64,000 nt of DNA from Kluyvera genomosp. 3 (GCA_002211745.1 CP022114.1:3814645-3878644); one strand, 5' to 3'. Positions 1 through 10,240 are shown, counted from the stretch's first letter. The notes: generated by a model from the letters alone, not told the origin. Translations and numbers: made by a program.

Positions 1-797
1 GCAGCTTGATCCCCACCACCGCCAGCAGCCCGGTCCCCATCAGCGACCAGACGATAGCCGCAATCACCAGACCGTACGGCACGTGGCCGATAATCGGCAG
101 ATTCGGCACGTGCGCGGAGAGCGATACCAGCACCGGCAGGAAGGCTATCAGGGTCATGATGGCGTTAATAAAGCTGGTGCCCATATCTTCCAGCGTTGAC
201 GCGAAGCGCATGGTATCTTCCTGCACACGCTGCGCCGCCCCTTCGATATGGCGCAGGCGTTGCCAGTTTGCCATGTAATAGTCGTTCATCGCCGAACGCC
301 AGCGGAAAACGTAATGGCTGACAAAGAAGTTATTCAGGACGCCTATTACCACCGCGATAAGCGCGATGCCGAGGAAAATGCCGATTTCCTGGTAGAACTG
401 GTTAATCGATACTTTGTTTGGTGAGGCCAACGCCGTTTGAATGAGGTCATAAAAGGGTGCATACCAGGCGTTGATCGCTACGCCCACTTCCACCATAAAC
501 CAGGTGACAAAAATAATCAGCGCCGTGCCGAGAATCGACCAGTACTGCCAGCGGTGCGGGCTGCGGATAAACCAGTAGCCAGCAAATAGCCCGACGCACA
601 CCAGATAGTAGGCATAAAACACCAGGTAGTTCAGCGACCAGAAACGCGCCGCGCTAATCGGCACATCATTGCTCGCGCCGGTCAGGCGCAGCAGCCAGCT
701 ACCGCCGCCCACCTGCCAGAAAATCACCGCGACCATTGCCCAAATAAACGCCGAGAGAAAAAAGGGACCCGGCTTAGGGAAAAAAGACTTAAACATC
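1..797 (-). CDS. sbmA: SbmA, peptide antibiotic transporter (N-terminal 266 residues; runs off window)
   Basis: Inner-membrane, proton-driven importer that brings microcins B17/J25, bleomycin and proline-rich peptides into the cytoplasm. It resembles an ABC exporter membrane domain but has no ATPase. The minus frame is open from an ATG at 797 to the window edge, starting MFKSFFPKPGPFFLSAF, with several hydrophobic spans (for example AVIFWQVGGG and YAYYLVCVGLFAG) and the conserved ENMG/EDMGTSF region. Family members are about 406 aa, so about a third is missing off the left edge. It is divergent from ampH, which is its neighbour in E. coli too. No frameshift seen. Confidence 0.95.
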
Positions 798-1118
798 GTA
801 CTCTCCTGCTAACTTCTTATGATTCTGCGTTGTGCTGTGACAACAGAATACCGCCACGGATCGTTTTTACCGTAAAGAGGTATTAGGCAATGTAACTGTG
901 CAATCAGACCGAAAAATACCGCCAGAGTTCGCAGGCGGTCCACGTCTCTATCATACGCGTCGGATCACAAAAGCGCGTATCCACATCGCGGAATAATCAT
1001 CGCGTTTACGCTCGGTTACGTTTTTCCCGCTATCATACCGTTTAATGGCGCTGTGCCTGATGCCGATTCGATGTATTTTTAGTATAAATACGCATTACTC
1101 TCCCATTTCAATTCATGG
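798..1118. promoter_or_regulatory. Divergent intergenic region sbmA/ampH
   Basis: This 321-bp stretch holds no credible gene. It must carry both promoters. An AT-rich element around 1071-1095 (gtatttttagtataaatac, nearly palindromic) lies just upstream of ampH and could contain its -10 region. In E. coli sbmA is activated by sigma-E; I could not place a convincing sigma-E box here. Confidence 0.5.
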
Positions 1119-2289
1119 ATGCTTCCGTTGAAACGTAGTCTGCTTTTTTCTGCCGCGCTGTGCGTGGCGTCATTGACCTCGGTGCAGGCAGCTCAGCCAC
1201 AGCCGATTACCGCGCCCGCGTTTGCGTCCGATATTGTTGACCGATACGCTAACCATATCTTTTACGGGAGTGGCGCGACCGGCATGGCCCTGGTGGTGAT
1301 CGACGGCAACCAGCGCGTGTTCCGCAGCTTTGGCGAAACCCGTCCGGGCAACAACGTGCATCCGCAGCTTGACTCGGTGATTCGTATCGCCTCGCTGACG
1401 AAGCTGATGACCAGCGAAATGCTGGTGAAACTGCTCGACCAGGGCGTGGTGAAGCTCGACGACCCGCTGAGTAAATATGCACCGTCGGGCGCGAGCGTCC
1501 CGACCTACAACGGCACGCCAATTCGCTTAGTGAACCTGGCAACGCATACCAGCTCTCTGCCGCGCGAGCAGCCGGGCGGCGCGGCGCATCGTCCGGTCTT
1601 CGTCTGGCCGACTCAGTCGCAGCGCTGGAACTATCTATCAACGGCAAAACTGCACGCCGCGCCGGGCTCGCAGGCCAGCTACTCTAACCTGGCCTTCGAC
1701 CTGCTGGCCGACGCGCTGGGCAACGCCGCGCACAAACCCTATCCACAGCTGTTTGAAGAGCAGATCGCGCGCCCGCTGGCATGAAAGACACCACGTTTAC
1801 GCCATCGCCGGACCAGTGTGGCCGCCTGATGGTGGCGGAGAAAGGGCCAGCCCGTGTAATAACACGCTGGCGGCCATGGGCAGCGGTGGCGTGTACTCTA
1901 CGCCGGGCGATATGATGCGCTGGATGCAGCAGTATCTGTCATCCGATTTCTACCACCGCAGCAGCCAGGCCGACCGGATGCAGACGCTGGTCTACAAGCG
2001 TAGCCAGTTAACCCGCGTGATTGGCATGGACGTACCGGGCCGCGCCGACGCGCTGGGCCTCGGCTGGGTGTACATGGCGCCGAAAGATGGTCGCCCTGGC
2101 ATTATCCAGAAAACCGGCGGCGGTGGCGGCTTTATCACCTATATGGCGATGATTCCGCAGTCTAACGTCGGCGCTTTCGTGGTGGTGACCCGCTCGCCGT
2201 TAACCCGCTTCGTCAATATGAGCGACGGTATTAATGAATTAGTGACCGAGCTCAGCGGCAATAAAGCCAACGTTATCCCCGCTTCTTAA
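1119..2289 (+). CDS. ampH: AmpH, penicillin-binding protein / DD-carboxypeptidase-endopeptidase (two frameshifts)
   Basis: Class C beta-lactamase-fold peptidoglycan peptidase, bound to the periplasmic face of the inner membrane and involved in muropeptide recycling. A signal peptide ends near AAQPQP. The SxxK motif is SLTK at about residues 92-95; YSN follows in SYSNLAFD and KTGGGG near the C-terminus. Two one-base losses break the frame: at about 1782 (ctggca for ctgggca, inside RPLGMKD) and about 1848 (aaaggcc-type run inside AEKGASPC). Adding them back gives about 390 aa, against 385 in E. coli. The E. coli start aligns with the TTG at 1128, so that is an alternative start. Confidence 0.92.
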
Positions 2290-2914
2290 TATTTCCAAGG
2301 CAAACGCGTAATACCGACGAGTTTGCCTTTTTCCATCTGGATATAATTTCCCTGCCGCAGCGCGGCTAACACTTCGGCAATCACCGATCGCGATATTCGC
2401 GTACGCTGCTGAATATAATTCAGCACACCAATACGTTCGCGCATATTATCGTCCCAGTTGCGCATCATTAATAATGTGGCGCGAATCTGATGATAATGGT
2501 TAGCGCCAATCAACTGTTTATCACGCTGTTCCAGCAAACGCGTCTGCCAGGCCATCCAGTAAAACGCTTCTCGCCAGAGCTGATAGCGGTCAAGACATTG
2601 CAGGGTCTCTTTTGCCGGAAGATAATATCCCTGACATTCTGCTTCGGCGGTGAGTGAGTAGTCGTTGAGTATTGGGCTGGCTGCCGCGGCGAGGCCAAAA
2701 ATCGACGGGCCCTGAATCAGGCCAACCATTATGCGGTGCTCTTCTTCCCGACGCAGAGAGAAAGCGCCTTTTTGTAGCACGATAGTCACGTCACTCAGGC
2801 TACTGTCGCCCGGCAAAACATTCTGCCCGGTAGCAAGTTAAAGCTCACACCACGTGGCGCCAGATGTTTATCGAGTGCAATAAACTCGCTATGCGGCTTA
2901 TTCAAATAAGGCAT
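2286..2914 (-). CDS. iprA: IprA (YaiV), Crp/Fnr-type regulator of oxidative stress resistance (one frameshift)
   Basis: Homologue of E. coli YaiV, described in Salmonella as IprA, a repressor of hydrogen peroxide resistance. It has a cNMP-binding-like N-terminal half and a C-terminal helix-turn-helix around RTRISRSVIAEVLAALRQGN. Translation from the ATG at 2914 starts MPYLNKPHSEFIALDK and needs one extra G at about 2823 (LLPGQNVLPGDSS). Restored length is about 209 aa; E. coli has 207. A start inside the longer open stretch at 2816 would delete the N-terminus. Its stop overlaps the ampH stop region (convergent). Confidence 0.88.
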
Positions 2915-3304
2915 GTTATGCAATCCGTGCAAATATATCCCTCTTCATGAAGAGGGATGACGTTAAGAGACACAGAAAAAATCCGACTCTGTATGTGGCT
3001 GATCCGAAAAAGAACCAGACAGACATAATAAAAAAATCTGGCGCAGAGTACAGTAAAAACGTTTAAAAAGGCATTTAAACAACATCATCGTCAATGAATA
3101 AGCGGTAAACCTCACTATTGAATATATTTCGCATTAAAATAATAAAAAATAAATATTTATACCCCACATTGGGTATTAATCGATATTTTTCAGATGTGCG
3201 CCGCCCTCCCGGCGGTGCGCGGCGCATAACCACCACTTTAGTAAAACATCTTTACCCTGATTCGGTTACAATAGTGGTCTTATTTCACAAACATCAGGCA
3301 TACC
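2915..3304. promoter_or_regulatory. Divergent intergenic region iprA/hemB
   Basis: A 390-bp gap, AT-rich in 2990-3200, with no credible gene. It must contain the iprA promoter (minus) and the hemB promoter (plus). A GC-rich imperfect repeat (cgccctcccggcggtgcgcggcgc) lies at 3199-3224 upstream of hemB. A perfect 22-bp palindrome beside iprA is listed separately. Confidence 0.5.
2937..2958. promoter_or_regulatory. Perfect 22-bp palindrome upstream of iprA
   Basis: The sequence ATCCCTCTTCA-TGAAGAGGGAT reads the same on both strands with no loop. It ends 23 bp before the iprA start codon. A hairpin in the iprA leader or a dimeric operator, possibly autoregulatory, would both fit. There is no T-tract on either side, so it is a poor terminator. 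Confidence 0.5.
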
Positions 3305-4279
3305 ATGACAGACTTACTCCATCGCCCCCGTCGCCTGCGCAAATCCGCTGCGCTGCGCGCCATGTTTGAAGAGACAACACTGAGCTTAAACGACCTGGTG
3401 TTGCCGATCTTTGTTGAAGAAGAAATCAACGATTACAAAGCCATCGAGGCCATGCCGGGCGTGATGCGCATTCCAGAAAAACATCTGGCGCGCGAAATTG
3501 AACGCATTGCTAACGCCGGTATCCGCTCGGTGATGACCTTTGGTATTTCTCACCATACCGACGCCACCGGCAGCGATGCCTGGAAAGAAGACGGTCTGGT
3601 GGCGCGTATGTCGCGCATCTGCAAGCAAACCGTACCGGAAATGATCGTCATGTCCGATACCTGCTTCTGCGAATACACCTCTCACGGCCACTGTGGCGTG
3701 CTGTGCGATCACGGCGTGGACAACGACCTGACGCTGGCTAACCTCGGCAAACAGGCGGTGGTTGCGGCGGCGGCGGGTGCCGACTTTATCGCCCCTTCCG
3801 CGGCGATGGACGGCCAGGTGCAGGCTATTCGCCAGGCGCTGGACGCGGCGGGCTTCACCGATACCGCGATCATGTCCTACTCCACCAAATTCGCCTCCTC
3901 CTTCTACGGCCCGTTCCGTGAAGCGGCCGGCACCGCGCTGAAAGGCGATCGCAAAACCTATCAGATGAACCCGATGAACCGCCGCGAGGCGATTCGCGAA
4001 TCACTGCTCGACGAAGCCCAGGGCGCCGACTGCCTGATGGTCAAACCGGCGGGCGCCTATCTCGATATCCTGCGCGATATCCGTGAACGCACCGAGCTGC
4101 CAATTGGCGCCTACCAGGTCAGCGGCGAGTACGCGATGATTAAGTTTGCCGCACAGGCCGGCGCCATTGACGAAGAGAAAGTGGTGCTGGAAAGCCTCGG
4201 TGCCATCAAACGCGCGGGCGCGGACCTCATCTTCAGCTACTTCGCCCTCGATTTAGCCGAGAAGAAAATTCTGCGTTAA
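3305..4279 (+). CDS. hemB: HemB, delta-aminolevulinic acid dehydratase (porphobilinogen synthase)
   Basis: Cytoplasmic enzyme that condenses two 5-aminolevulinate molecules to porphobilinogen in haem, sirohaem and cobalamin precursor synthesis. It is intact at 324 aa, the E. coli length. The cysteine-rich zinc site is DTCFCEY with the following CGVLC. The two Schiff-base lysines lie in STKFASS and MVKPAG. The start at 3305 follows a caggcatacc leader and matches the family N-terminus [13 protein letters not shown] terminator hairpin follows the stop. Confidence 0.98.
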   Translation: MTDLLHRPRRLRKSAALRAMFEETTLSLNDLVLPIFVEEEINDYKAIEAMPGVMRIPEKHLAREIERIANAGIRSVMTFGISHHTDATGSDAWKEDGLVARMSRICKQTVPEMIVMSDTCFCEYTSHGHCGVLCDHGVDNDLTLANLGKQAVVAAAAGADFIAPSAAMDGQVQAIRQALDAAGFTDTAIMSYSTKFASSFYGPFREAAGTALKGDRKTYQMNPMNRREAIRESLLDEAQGADCLMVKPAGAYLDILRDIRERTELPIGAYQVSGEYAMIKFAAQAGAIDEEKVVLESLGAIKRAGADLIFSYFALDLAEKKILR

Positions 4280-4288
4280 TCCCCCAAC

Positions 4289-4308
4289 GCCCGCCATGCG
4301 GGGCATTT
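4289..4308 (+). terminator. hemB rho-independent terminator
   Basis: Hairpin GCCCGC-CAT-GCGGGGC followed by a short T-rich tail (attttg), ten bases past the hemB stop. One arm has an extra G, which could reflect a lost C in the other arm. Confidence 0.7.
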
Positions 4309-4386
4309 TGTCATAAAACGTCACCAAACTGCCATCTAACCGACATCTCCCCTTCTACTGTCACAGCAGGACAGAGGAGGAGCCCT

Positions 4387-6090
4387 ATGTTTAGTCTCGA
4401 CAATGTCATCGACGACCTGTGGCCAGAGGCGAGGCCCGCCCCTGGCAAAAGAGCGTGCTGAGAAAACTGCTGCATGAAGAAGAGTTTCAACAGTTCGCGG
4501 CACGCCACCGTCACCTGAAAGGGCTGGATACCGTCGAACAGGTGCTGGAATACCTCAATATCCATTGCGATCTCCCACTACGCAGTCTCGAACAAATCCC
4601 GAACAAGGTCCGCTGGTGATCATCGCCAACCATCCTACCGGCACGCTTGATGGCCTGGCCCTGCTCTACGCCGTTTCCCGCGTGCGCCGCGACGTCAAAG
4701 TGGTCACCAACCGGATGCTGACGCACCTTGAGCCGCTCAGTTCACTGTTTATTCCGGTGGACAATATCAACGGTCGTACCGCTAAAGCCGCGCTCCAGCA
4801 AATGGACAGCCAGCTACAAAACGGCGGCGTGCTGATTTTCTTCCCGGCAGGCGAAGTGTCGCGTCTGACGCGTCGCGGCATTCGCGATAAAAAATGGCAC
4901 TCCGGTTTTATCAAGCTGGCGGCGAAATACCACGCCCCGCTGCTACCGGCGTGGATTGATGCGCGCAACAGTGCGCTGTTTTACGCCAGCACGCTGATGT
5001 CGCAAAACCTGCCGCTGCTGCTACTAATGCAGCAGATGTTCCGTCGCCGTAACAGCAGCCTGCCGCTAACGCTTGGTGAACAAATTTCGTGGTCCGCCTG
5101 GTTTAATCCGCAGTCCACGCCGCGTGAAATGACAGACCGGTGCTATCGCCACGTCCAGCGGTTAGGCAAAGGGCTGCCGGGCCTATTCAAAACCGAAAGC
5201 GCGATTGCTCGCCCGGAGGCGCGCGCGTTGCTTAAGCGCGAGTTCAACCAGGCGGAATGCCTGGGGCGCACGGCGGACGGGAAAATGATCTATTTATGGC
5301 AGCGTAACGGCCAGGAAGATGCGCCGCTGCTGCGCGAACTGGGCCGTTTGCGTGAAATCGCCTTCCGCGCAGTCGGTGAAGGTAGCGGCAAACGCCGCGA
5401 CGTTGACGGTTATGACGACGACTATCTACATCTGATTCTATGGATGAAGAAGATCTGGAAATCGTCGGCGCCTACCGCTTTATCCCTACCGCCATGCAGC
5501 TGGAAAAACGTGGGCTGGACGGCATCTACAGCTATAGTCTGTTCCACTACGATGAGCGGATGGATGATATTCTGCAACACGGTATTGAACTGGGACGCAG
5601 CTTCATTCAGCCGCGCTACTGGGGACGCCGTGGGCTGGACTACCTGTGGTCCGGCATCGGCGCGTATCTGGCGCGCTATCCGCACTACCGTTACCTGTTC
5701 GGTCCGGTCTCTATCTCCGGTGGGATGCCGCCGGCGGCGCGCGACCTGCTGGTTGCCTTCTACCGCCTGTGGTTTCCGGCAACGCATCCGCTGGCGGAAT
5801 CGCGCCGCCCGTACCCGGCGTCGTTACCCGACGTGCTGGCGCAGTTTAGCGGCGAAGATTACAGCGAAGACCTGACCCGGCTAAAGTCGCTGCTCGGCAA
5901 CCTTGGCTGCGGCATTCCGCCGCTCTACAAACAATATTCCGAAGTCTGCGACCCGGGCGGCGTGCAGTTTATCGATTTTGGCAGCGACCCGGACTTTAAC
6001 AACTGCGTGGATGGGTTGGTACTGGTGGACTTAACCTATCTGAAGGCCAATCGCTATCAGCGCTACATCGGTGCGCATCTGGGCAGGTAG
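4387..6090 (+). CDS. olsF: OlsF-like bifunctional acyltransferase, probable ornithine lipid synthase (three frameshifts)
   Basis: A PlsC-type O-acyltransferase domain (residues about 60-260; the HX4D box is NHPTGTLD, followed by FFPAGEVSR) is fused to an OlsB/COG3176-like N-acyltransferase domain (about 280-568, LREIAFRAVGEGSGKRRDVD and EEDLEIVGAYR). This is the domain order of OlsF, which in Serratia makes ornithine lipid by acylating ornithine on N and then on the hydroxy fatty acid. The frame breaks at about 4435, 4602 and 5443, each restored by one G or C; restored length is about 568 aa. It stands alone between hemB and hycI. Function is inferred from architecture. Confidence 0.72.
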
Positions 6091-6093
6091 TTT

Positions 6094-6126
6094 CCCCTCT
6101 CCGTTCTGGAGAGGGTCAGGATGAGG
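6094..6126. repeat. Hairpin repeat (CCCTCTCC/GGAGAGGG family), downstream of olsF-like gene
   Basis: CCCCTCTCC-gttct-GGAGAGGG followed by tcaggatgagg. It belongs to a family of short palindromic intergenic repeats found at least ten times in this window. Here it sits between two convergent genes and could also act as a bidirectional terminator. Confidence 0.7.
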
Positions 6127-6132
6127 AGCGCG

Positions 6133-6609
6133 TTACTCCTCATCCTCCTGCGCTTCCAGCTGCGCAAAGCCGCCGTGCCCCTGCCAGCCTTCCAGCCGTT
6201 GATATACCACTTCCACCGCGTCTTTAATCGCCTCCGTCATCGGATAGTAGAAGCCGACGATATCCGGCTGAATACCGAGGAAAATCACCTCGCCCACATC
6301 GTCTTTTAGCTGATCGACCAGATAGTTCAGCGGCATATTATGGGTGGTCATCATAAACATCTCGGCGATATCGTCCGGATCGATGATGCGGATCTCGCCG
6401 GGATTCAGCCCCATGTCGGTGGCATCGACAATCAACAGGCGATCGGGATTCAGCTCGCGGATCGCGACGATGTCGTTCTCCGGCGCGCTGCCGCCGTCAA
6501 TCACCACCCACGCCCCTTTCGGCTGGGCAAGGCACTTTTCCGCCAGCAGCGGGCCCGCGCCGTCATCGCCCATCATGCTGTTACCAACACAGAGTAAAAC
6601 GTCAGTCAT
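6133..6609 (-). CDS. hycI: HycI, protease that matures hydrogenase 3 large subunit
   Basis: Nickel-dependent endopeptidase of the HybD/HycI family. It removes the C-terminal tail of HycE after Ni insertion, closing the active site. The family N-terminus GNSMMGDDGAGP and the metal ligands (D in GDDGAG, D in DATDMG, H in TTHNMP) are present. I chose the ATG at 6609 because the GAGG upstream abuts the earlier ATG at 6615 but sits 7 nt from this one. 158 aa against 156 in E. coli. Last gene of the hyc operon, 18 bp after hycH. Confidence 0.95.
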   Translation of the reverse strand: MTDVLLCVGNSMMGDDGAGPLLAEKCLAQPKGAWVVIDGGSAPENDIVAIRELNPDRLLIVDATDMGLNPGEIRIIDPDDIAEMFMMTTHNMPLNYLVDQLKDDVGEVIFLGIQPDIVGFYYPMTEAIKDAVEVVYQRLEGWQGHGGFAQLEAQEDEE

Positions 6610-6633
6610 GGTCATTCCTCAATCTTGCAAAAA

Positions 6634-7044
6634 TCAGTCACGCAGGCGACGCACCATCAGATAGATGGCGCTCTCCTGATGAATCGCGTGCAGCATATTG
6701 AGCATGGCCTGACTCCACTCCTGCTGCTGCGTGGTTTGTACGGCGCGCGCTTTATCAAAGGCGTGGGCCAGCATCGACACATGGTTGCTGTCGATAACAA
6801 TCTCACCGTACTTCGGCACGCCTTCCATTTTACGTCGCGCCGTACTGCCCTCTTCCAGGGTGGCGATCCACGCCCGGTAGTCGTCCCACGAGCAGGTCAG
6901 CGCGGCTTCGAGGCAGTCGATGACCCCGAGGTGGTGGCCAATCGCCAGGCTGTAATAGACAACCTGCTGCGCCTCGTCGGGCGTCGCATCGTTCTCATCA
7001 ATAAATTTACGGCTCAGTTGACTGAACACCACCTGTTCGCTCAT
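6634..7044 (-). CDS. hycH: HycH, formate hydrogenlyase maturation protein
   Basis: Small cytoplasmic protein needed to assemble hydrogenase 3; it is reported to interact with immature HycE. It is intact at 136 aa, the E. coli length, and starts [14 protein letters not shown]. Its start overlaps the end of hycG by 4 bp, as expected for translational coupling. No catalytic motif is visible. Confidence 0.95.
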   Translation of the reverse strand: MSEQVVFSQLSRKFIDENDATPDEAQQVVYYSLAIGHHLGVIDCLEAALTCSWDDYRAWIATLEEGSTARRKMEGVPKYGEIVIDSNHVSMLAHAFDKARAVQTTQQQEWSQAMLNMLHAIHQESAIYLMVRRLRD

Positions 7045-7808
7045 CGAATACGTGCCTCTTCTACTACATGGTTAAGCTGCGTGACGATTTCCGTCAGACG
7101 CGGATCGTTTTCCGTCTCCAGCCACTGCTGAACCTGAGCATCGCCCTGATTCAGACGCAGCATATAGTCGTCGGCAATCTGACGACCGTAGCGATAGCCC
7201 GCCAGGCGGCGCGCGGCGCGGTCAACCTGCACACGCAGCGGTTGGACCATGTCCGGATGCAGCAGTTGCGCAGGCTGGGCGTCCAACTCACCCGGCGCGC
7301 GGGCGTGGATTTTCTGCTCCAGCAGGCCCAGCGCCATGGCAAAGCCGTACAGCGTCGCCGCAGGCGTCGGAGGGCAACCCGGAATATACACGTCTACCGG
7401 TACGATTTTGTCGGTGCCGCCCCAAACGCAGTACAGGTCATGAAAGATACCACCGCTGTTGCCGCACGCGCCGTAGGAGATACAGATTTTCGGATCCGGC
7501 GCAGACTGCCAGGCGCGCAGCGCCGGCGAACGCATGGCGCGAGTCACCGCCCCGGTGAACAGCAGAATGTCGGCATGACGCGGCGACGGCACCACTTTAA
7601 TGCCAAAACGTTCGGCGTCGAACAGCGGCGAAAGCGTCGCAAAAATTTCAATCTCGCAGCCGTTACAGCCGCCGCAGTCCACGCGGTAAACGTAGGCGGA
7701 ACGTTTGATGTTTTTCAGCAGCGACGCTTTCATGCTGGCGATAGATTCCTCTACCGTCATCGGCACCGGCATGCCGTTGGCGTCGCGTGGCCCTATTAAG
7801 TTGCTCAT
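7041..7808 (-). CDS. hycG: HycG, hydrogenase 3 small subunit
   Basis: NuoB-like electron-transfer subunit of the formate hydrogenlyase membrane complex, carrying the proximal [4Fe-4S] cluster. The cluster cysteines are in [20 protein letters not shown] and PGCPPTP. Intact, 255 aa. It overlaps hycH by 4 bp and shares one base with the hycF stop region. It passes electrons from the HycB/HycF iron-sulfur chain to HycE. Confidence 0.97.
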   Translation of the reverse strand: MSNLIGPRDANGMPVPMTVEESIASMKASLLKNIKRSAYVYRVDCGGCNGCEIEIFATLSPLFDAERFGIKVVPSPRHADILLFTGAVTRAMRSPALRAWQSAPDPKICISYGACGNSGGIFHDLYCVWGGTDKIVPVDVYIPGCPPTPAATLYGFAMALGLLEQKIHARAPGELDAQPAQLLHPDMVQPLRVQVDRAARRLAGYRYGRQIADDYMLRLNQGDAQVQQWLETENDPRLTEIVTQLNHVVEEARIR

Positions 7809-8350
7809 CAGATGGCCTCATTCATGTGGCGAGTCATGTCAATACGGTCGGAAGGCACCAAACATTTCTGACGCTTACATTCCGGGCAGGTCTCAAAGCT
7901 TTCACGGTGATTTTCCGCGCGGCTGTCGCCGTTGTGTTTGAGGATCGCAATGGCGTAATCAATCTCTTTTTGCACCGCAAACGGACGGTTGCAAACGCGG
8001 CAGTTGCAGATATCAAAACGAGACTGCTGCAAGAAATCTTCTTTCTTCCACACCGCCAGTTCGTACTCCTGAGACAGCTTGATCGCCGCCGTTGGGCACA
8101 CTTCTTCGCAGCGGCCGCAGAAGATGCAGCGACCGAGGTTGAACTGCCACGCCAGCTGATTAGCGGCGCGATCGGTTTCCACCGTCAGCGCGTTCGACGG
8201 GCAGGCGTTAACGCATGCCGCGCAGCCGATGCACTGCTGCGGATTGTGTTCCGGCTTGCCGCGGAAGTTTTTATCTACCGGCATCGGCTCTAACGGGTAG
8301 GACGATGTCGTCGTGCCGGTTTTGATGACTTTTTTAATAAAGGTAAACAT
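7808..8350 (-). CDS. hycF: HycF, formate hydrogenlyase iron-sulfur subunit (NuoI-like)
   Basis: Peripheral ferredoxin-like subunit with two 2x[4Fe-4S] motifs, [12 protein letters not shown] and [12 protein letters not shown]. Two extra cysteine groups, CNCRVC and CPECKRQKC, lie near the C-terminus. Intact, 180 aa. It is separated from hycE by 164 bp that contain two hairpin repeats, while the other hyc genes are tightly packed. Confidence 0.97.
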   Translation of the reverse strand: MFTFIKKVIKTGTTTSSYPLEPMPVDKNFRGKPEHNPQQCIGCAACVNACPSNALTVETDRAANQLAWQFNLGRCIFCGRCEEVCPTAAIKLSQEYELAVWKKEDFLQQSRFDICNCRVCNRPFAVQKEIDYAIAILKHNGDSRAENHRESFETCPECKRQKCLVPSDRIDMTRHMNEAI

Positions 8351-8379
8351 AGTTGCTCCCAGCTTGCGTGCGGGGTTTT

Positions 8380-8492
8380 CCCCTCACCCTAACCCTCTCC
8401 CTAAGGGAGAGGGACAGATCGGCGCTGTCAGTCAGTTCGCGCTCGATCTGCCCTTCCCCTCGCCCCTTTGGGGAGAGAGTCGGGGTGAGGGG
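8380..8492. repeat. Two hairpin repeats inside the hyc operon (hycE-hycF gap)
   Basis: Two facing copies of the window-wide hairpin repeat: 8380-8413 (cctcaccctaaccctctccc, then aagggagaggg) and about 8451-8492 (cccctcgccccttt, then ggggagag and cggggtgagggg). Together they form a large stem-loop-capable insertion between two co-transcribed genes. It may stabilise the upstream message or dampen downstream expression. Confidence 0.8.
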
Positions 8493-8514
8493 AAATCCCC
8501 ACGCAATGCCCCAA

Positions 8515-10224
8515 TTATTTCAGCGGCGAGTTCTTACGCTCGATGCTGTAGCGCTCAAGCTCTTTGTACGGCACGACCTTGCTCTTCTTCTTACGCACAT
8601 CGACCACAGTCATACGGTCAGTACAGGAGTAGCAAGGGTCGAGGCTGCCGATAATCAGCGGCGCATCGGACACGGTGTTGCCGCGCAGCATGTAGCGCAG
8701 AGTTGGCCAGTTGGCGTAGGTCGCCGCACGGCAGCGCCAGCGGTACAGTTTCTGGTTGTCGCCGGTCATGCTCCAGTGGATATCGTCACCGCGCGGCGCT
8801 TCAGAGAAGCCCAGCGCGAAGCGGTGTGGAATGTAGGTGAAACCTTCCACCGCCAACGGGCCGCCCGGCAGGTTATCAAGGCCGTAGTCAATCATGTTCA
8901 GGGCGGTGAACACTTCGTTGATTCGCACCTTCAGACGGGAAATAACGTCACAGCCCTGCTCGCTGTGCACTTCCATCGGCAGCAGACCATAGCCCACGAA
9001 CGGGTGATCGGCGCGGGTGTCACGGGCGTGGCCGCTGGCGCGAACCATCGGGCCGACGTTGCTGAAGTCGCGGGCGATTTCCGGGTCCAGGCGGCCGATA
9101 CCGACGGTGCGCTGTTCCATGTTCGGGGTGCTCAGCAGAATATCCACCAGATCCTGCACGTCACGACGCATCTGCTGCGCCAGTTGACGGGTCTGGATCA
9201 TGTCGTCTTTCAGGAAGTCGCGACGGATGCCGCCAATCAGGTTCAGACCGTAGGTTTTACGCGCCCCGGTGAGGATTTCCGCCATTTTCATGGAGGCTTC
9301 ACGCACGCGGAAGAACTGCATAAACCCGGAGTCGAAGCCGGTGAAGTGGCACGCCAGGCCAAGGTTCAGCAGGTGCGAATGCAGACGCTCCACTTCCAGC
9401 AGGATGGCGCGAATCATCTGCGCGCGTTCCGGCACCACGATACCCATCGCGTTCTCGACGGAGGTGGTGTAGGCGGTGCTGTGGGCAAAACCGCAGATAC
9501 CGCACACGCGGTCGGACAGGAAGGTTACTTCGTTATAACCCATGCGGGTTTCCGCCAGTTTTTCCATACCGCGGTGGACATAGAACAGACGATAGTCGGC
9601 GTCGATGATGTTCTCGCCGTCAACGAACAGACGGAAGTGGCCCGGTTCATCGGAGGTGACGTGCAGCGGGCCAATCGGCACCACGTTGTTCTTCTTGCTG
9701 CCCAGCTCGTTGATGAACTCGTAGGTTTCGGCGTCGGTGGTCGGCGCCGGGCGCTGACGATAATCCATGCTGTCTTTACGCAGCGGATAAAGCTCGTCCG
9801 GCCAATCGTCCGGCAGCACCAGACGACGCTCATCCGGCAGGCCGACCGGGATCAGACCGTACATGTCGCGCACTTCACGCTCGCCCCAAACGGCAGCAGG
9901 CACGCGCGGCGTGACCGACGGGTATTCCGGTTTATTGGCGTCCACTTCCACGCGCACGGTGATCCAGCACTTAGTGCCTTTCTCCATCGACAGCACGTAG
10001 TAGACCGCATAGTGTCCATTCAGTTTACGTTCGTCGTTGCCGAACAGCACCGACAGCCAGCCGCCCTGCTGGTAGTAAAGAAACTCGACGACTTCCGGCA
10101 GGTAGTTCACCTTTACGGTAATCGTTAACTGGTCTTTGGTCTGCCAGGCTTCGTCCAGCACCACGCCCGGGAAGGCCTGGTGCAGCGCAGCGAGGTAGTG
10201 TTGACCCACTTTTTCTTCAGACAT
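8515..10224 (-). CDS. hycE: HycE, hydrogenase 3 large subunit ([NiFe] catalytic subunit)
   Basis: Catalytic subunit that reduces protons to H2 with electrons from formate. The N-terminal third is NuoC-like and the rest NuoD-like. Ni ligands are in RVCGICGFAHS and DPCYSCTDRM. The 32 or so residues after that arginine form the tail removed by HycI (MTVVDVRKKK to the end). Starting at the ATG at 10224 (MSEEKVGQHY) gives 569 aa, exactly the E. coli length. An upstream TTG at 10230 is less likely. No frameshift. Confidence 0.98.
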   Translation of the reverse strand: MSEEKVGQHYLAALHQAFPGVVLDEAWQTKDQLTITVKVNYLPEVVEFLYYQQGGWLSVLFGNDERKLNGHYAVYYVLSMEKGTKCWITVRVEVDANKPEYPSVTPRVPAAVWGEREVRDMYGLIPVGLPDERRLVLPDDWPDELYPLRKDSMDYRQRPAPTTDAETYEFINELGSKKNNVVPIGPLHVTSDEPGHFRLFVDGENIIDADYRLFYVHRGMEKLAETRMGYNEVTFLSDRVCGICGFAHSTAYTTSVENAMGIVVPERAQMIRAILLEVERLHSHLLNLGLACHFTGFDSGFMQFFRVREASMKMAEILTGARKTYGLNLIGGIRRDFLKDDMIQTRQLAQQMRRDVQDLVDILLSTPNMEQRTVGIGRLDPEIARDFSNVGPMVRASGHARDTRADHPFVGYGLLPMEVHSEQGCDVISRLKVRINEVFTALNMIDYGLDNLPGGPLAVEGFTYIPHRFALGFSEAPRGDDIHWSMTGDNQKLYRWRCRAATYANWPTLRYMLRGNTVSDAPLIIGSLDPCYSCTDRMTVVDVRKKKSKVVPYKELERYSIERKNSPLK

Positions 10225-10240
10225 GCTCAAAACTCTCTTA

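Noticed and set aside
1119-2289. ampH as a pseudogene
   Set aside because: The two breaks are one-base losses in G runs and both halves align perfectly with the family; the same error pattern occurs everywhere in the window.
8353-10128. 591-aa plus-strand open frame
   Set aside because: It is the antisense shadow of hycE; its composition (His, Val, Gln-rich) and lack of known motifs are typical of a mirror frame in a high-GC3 gene.
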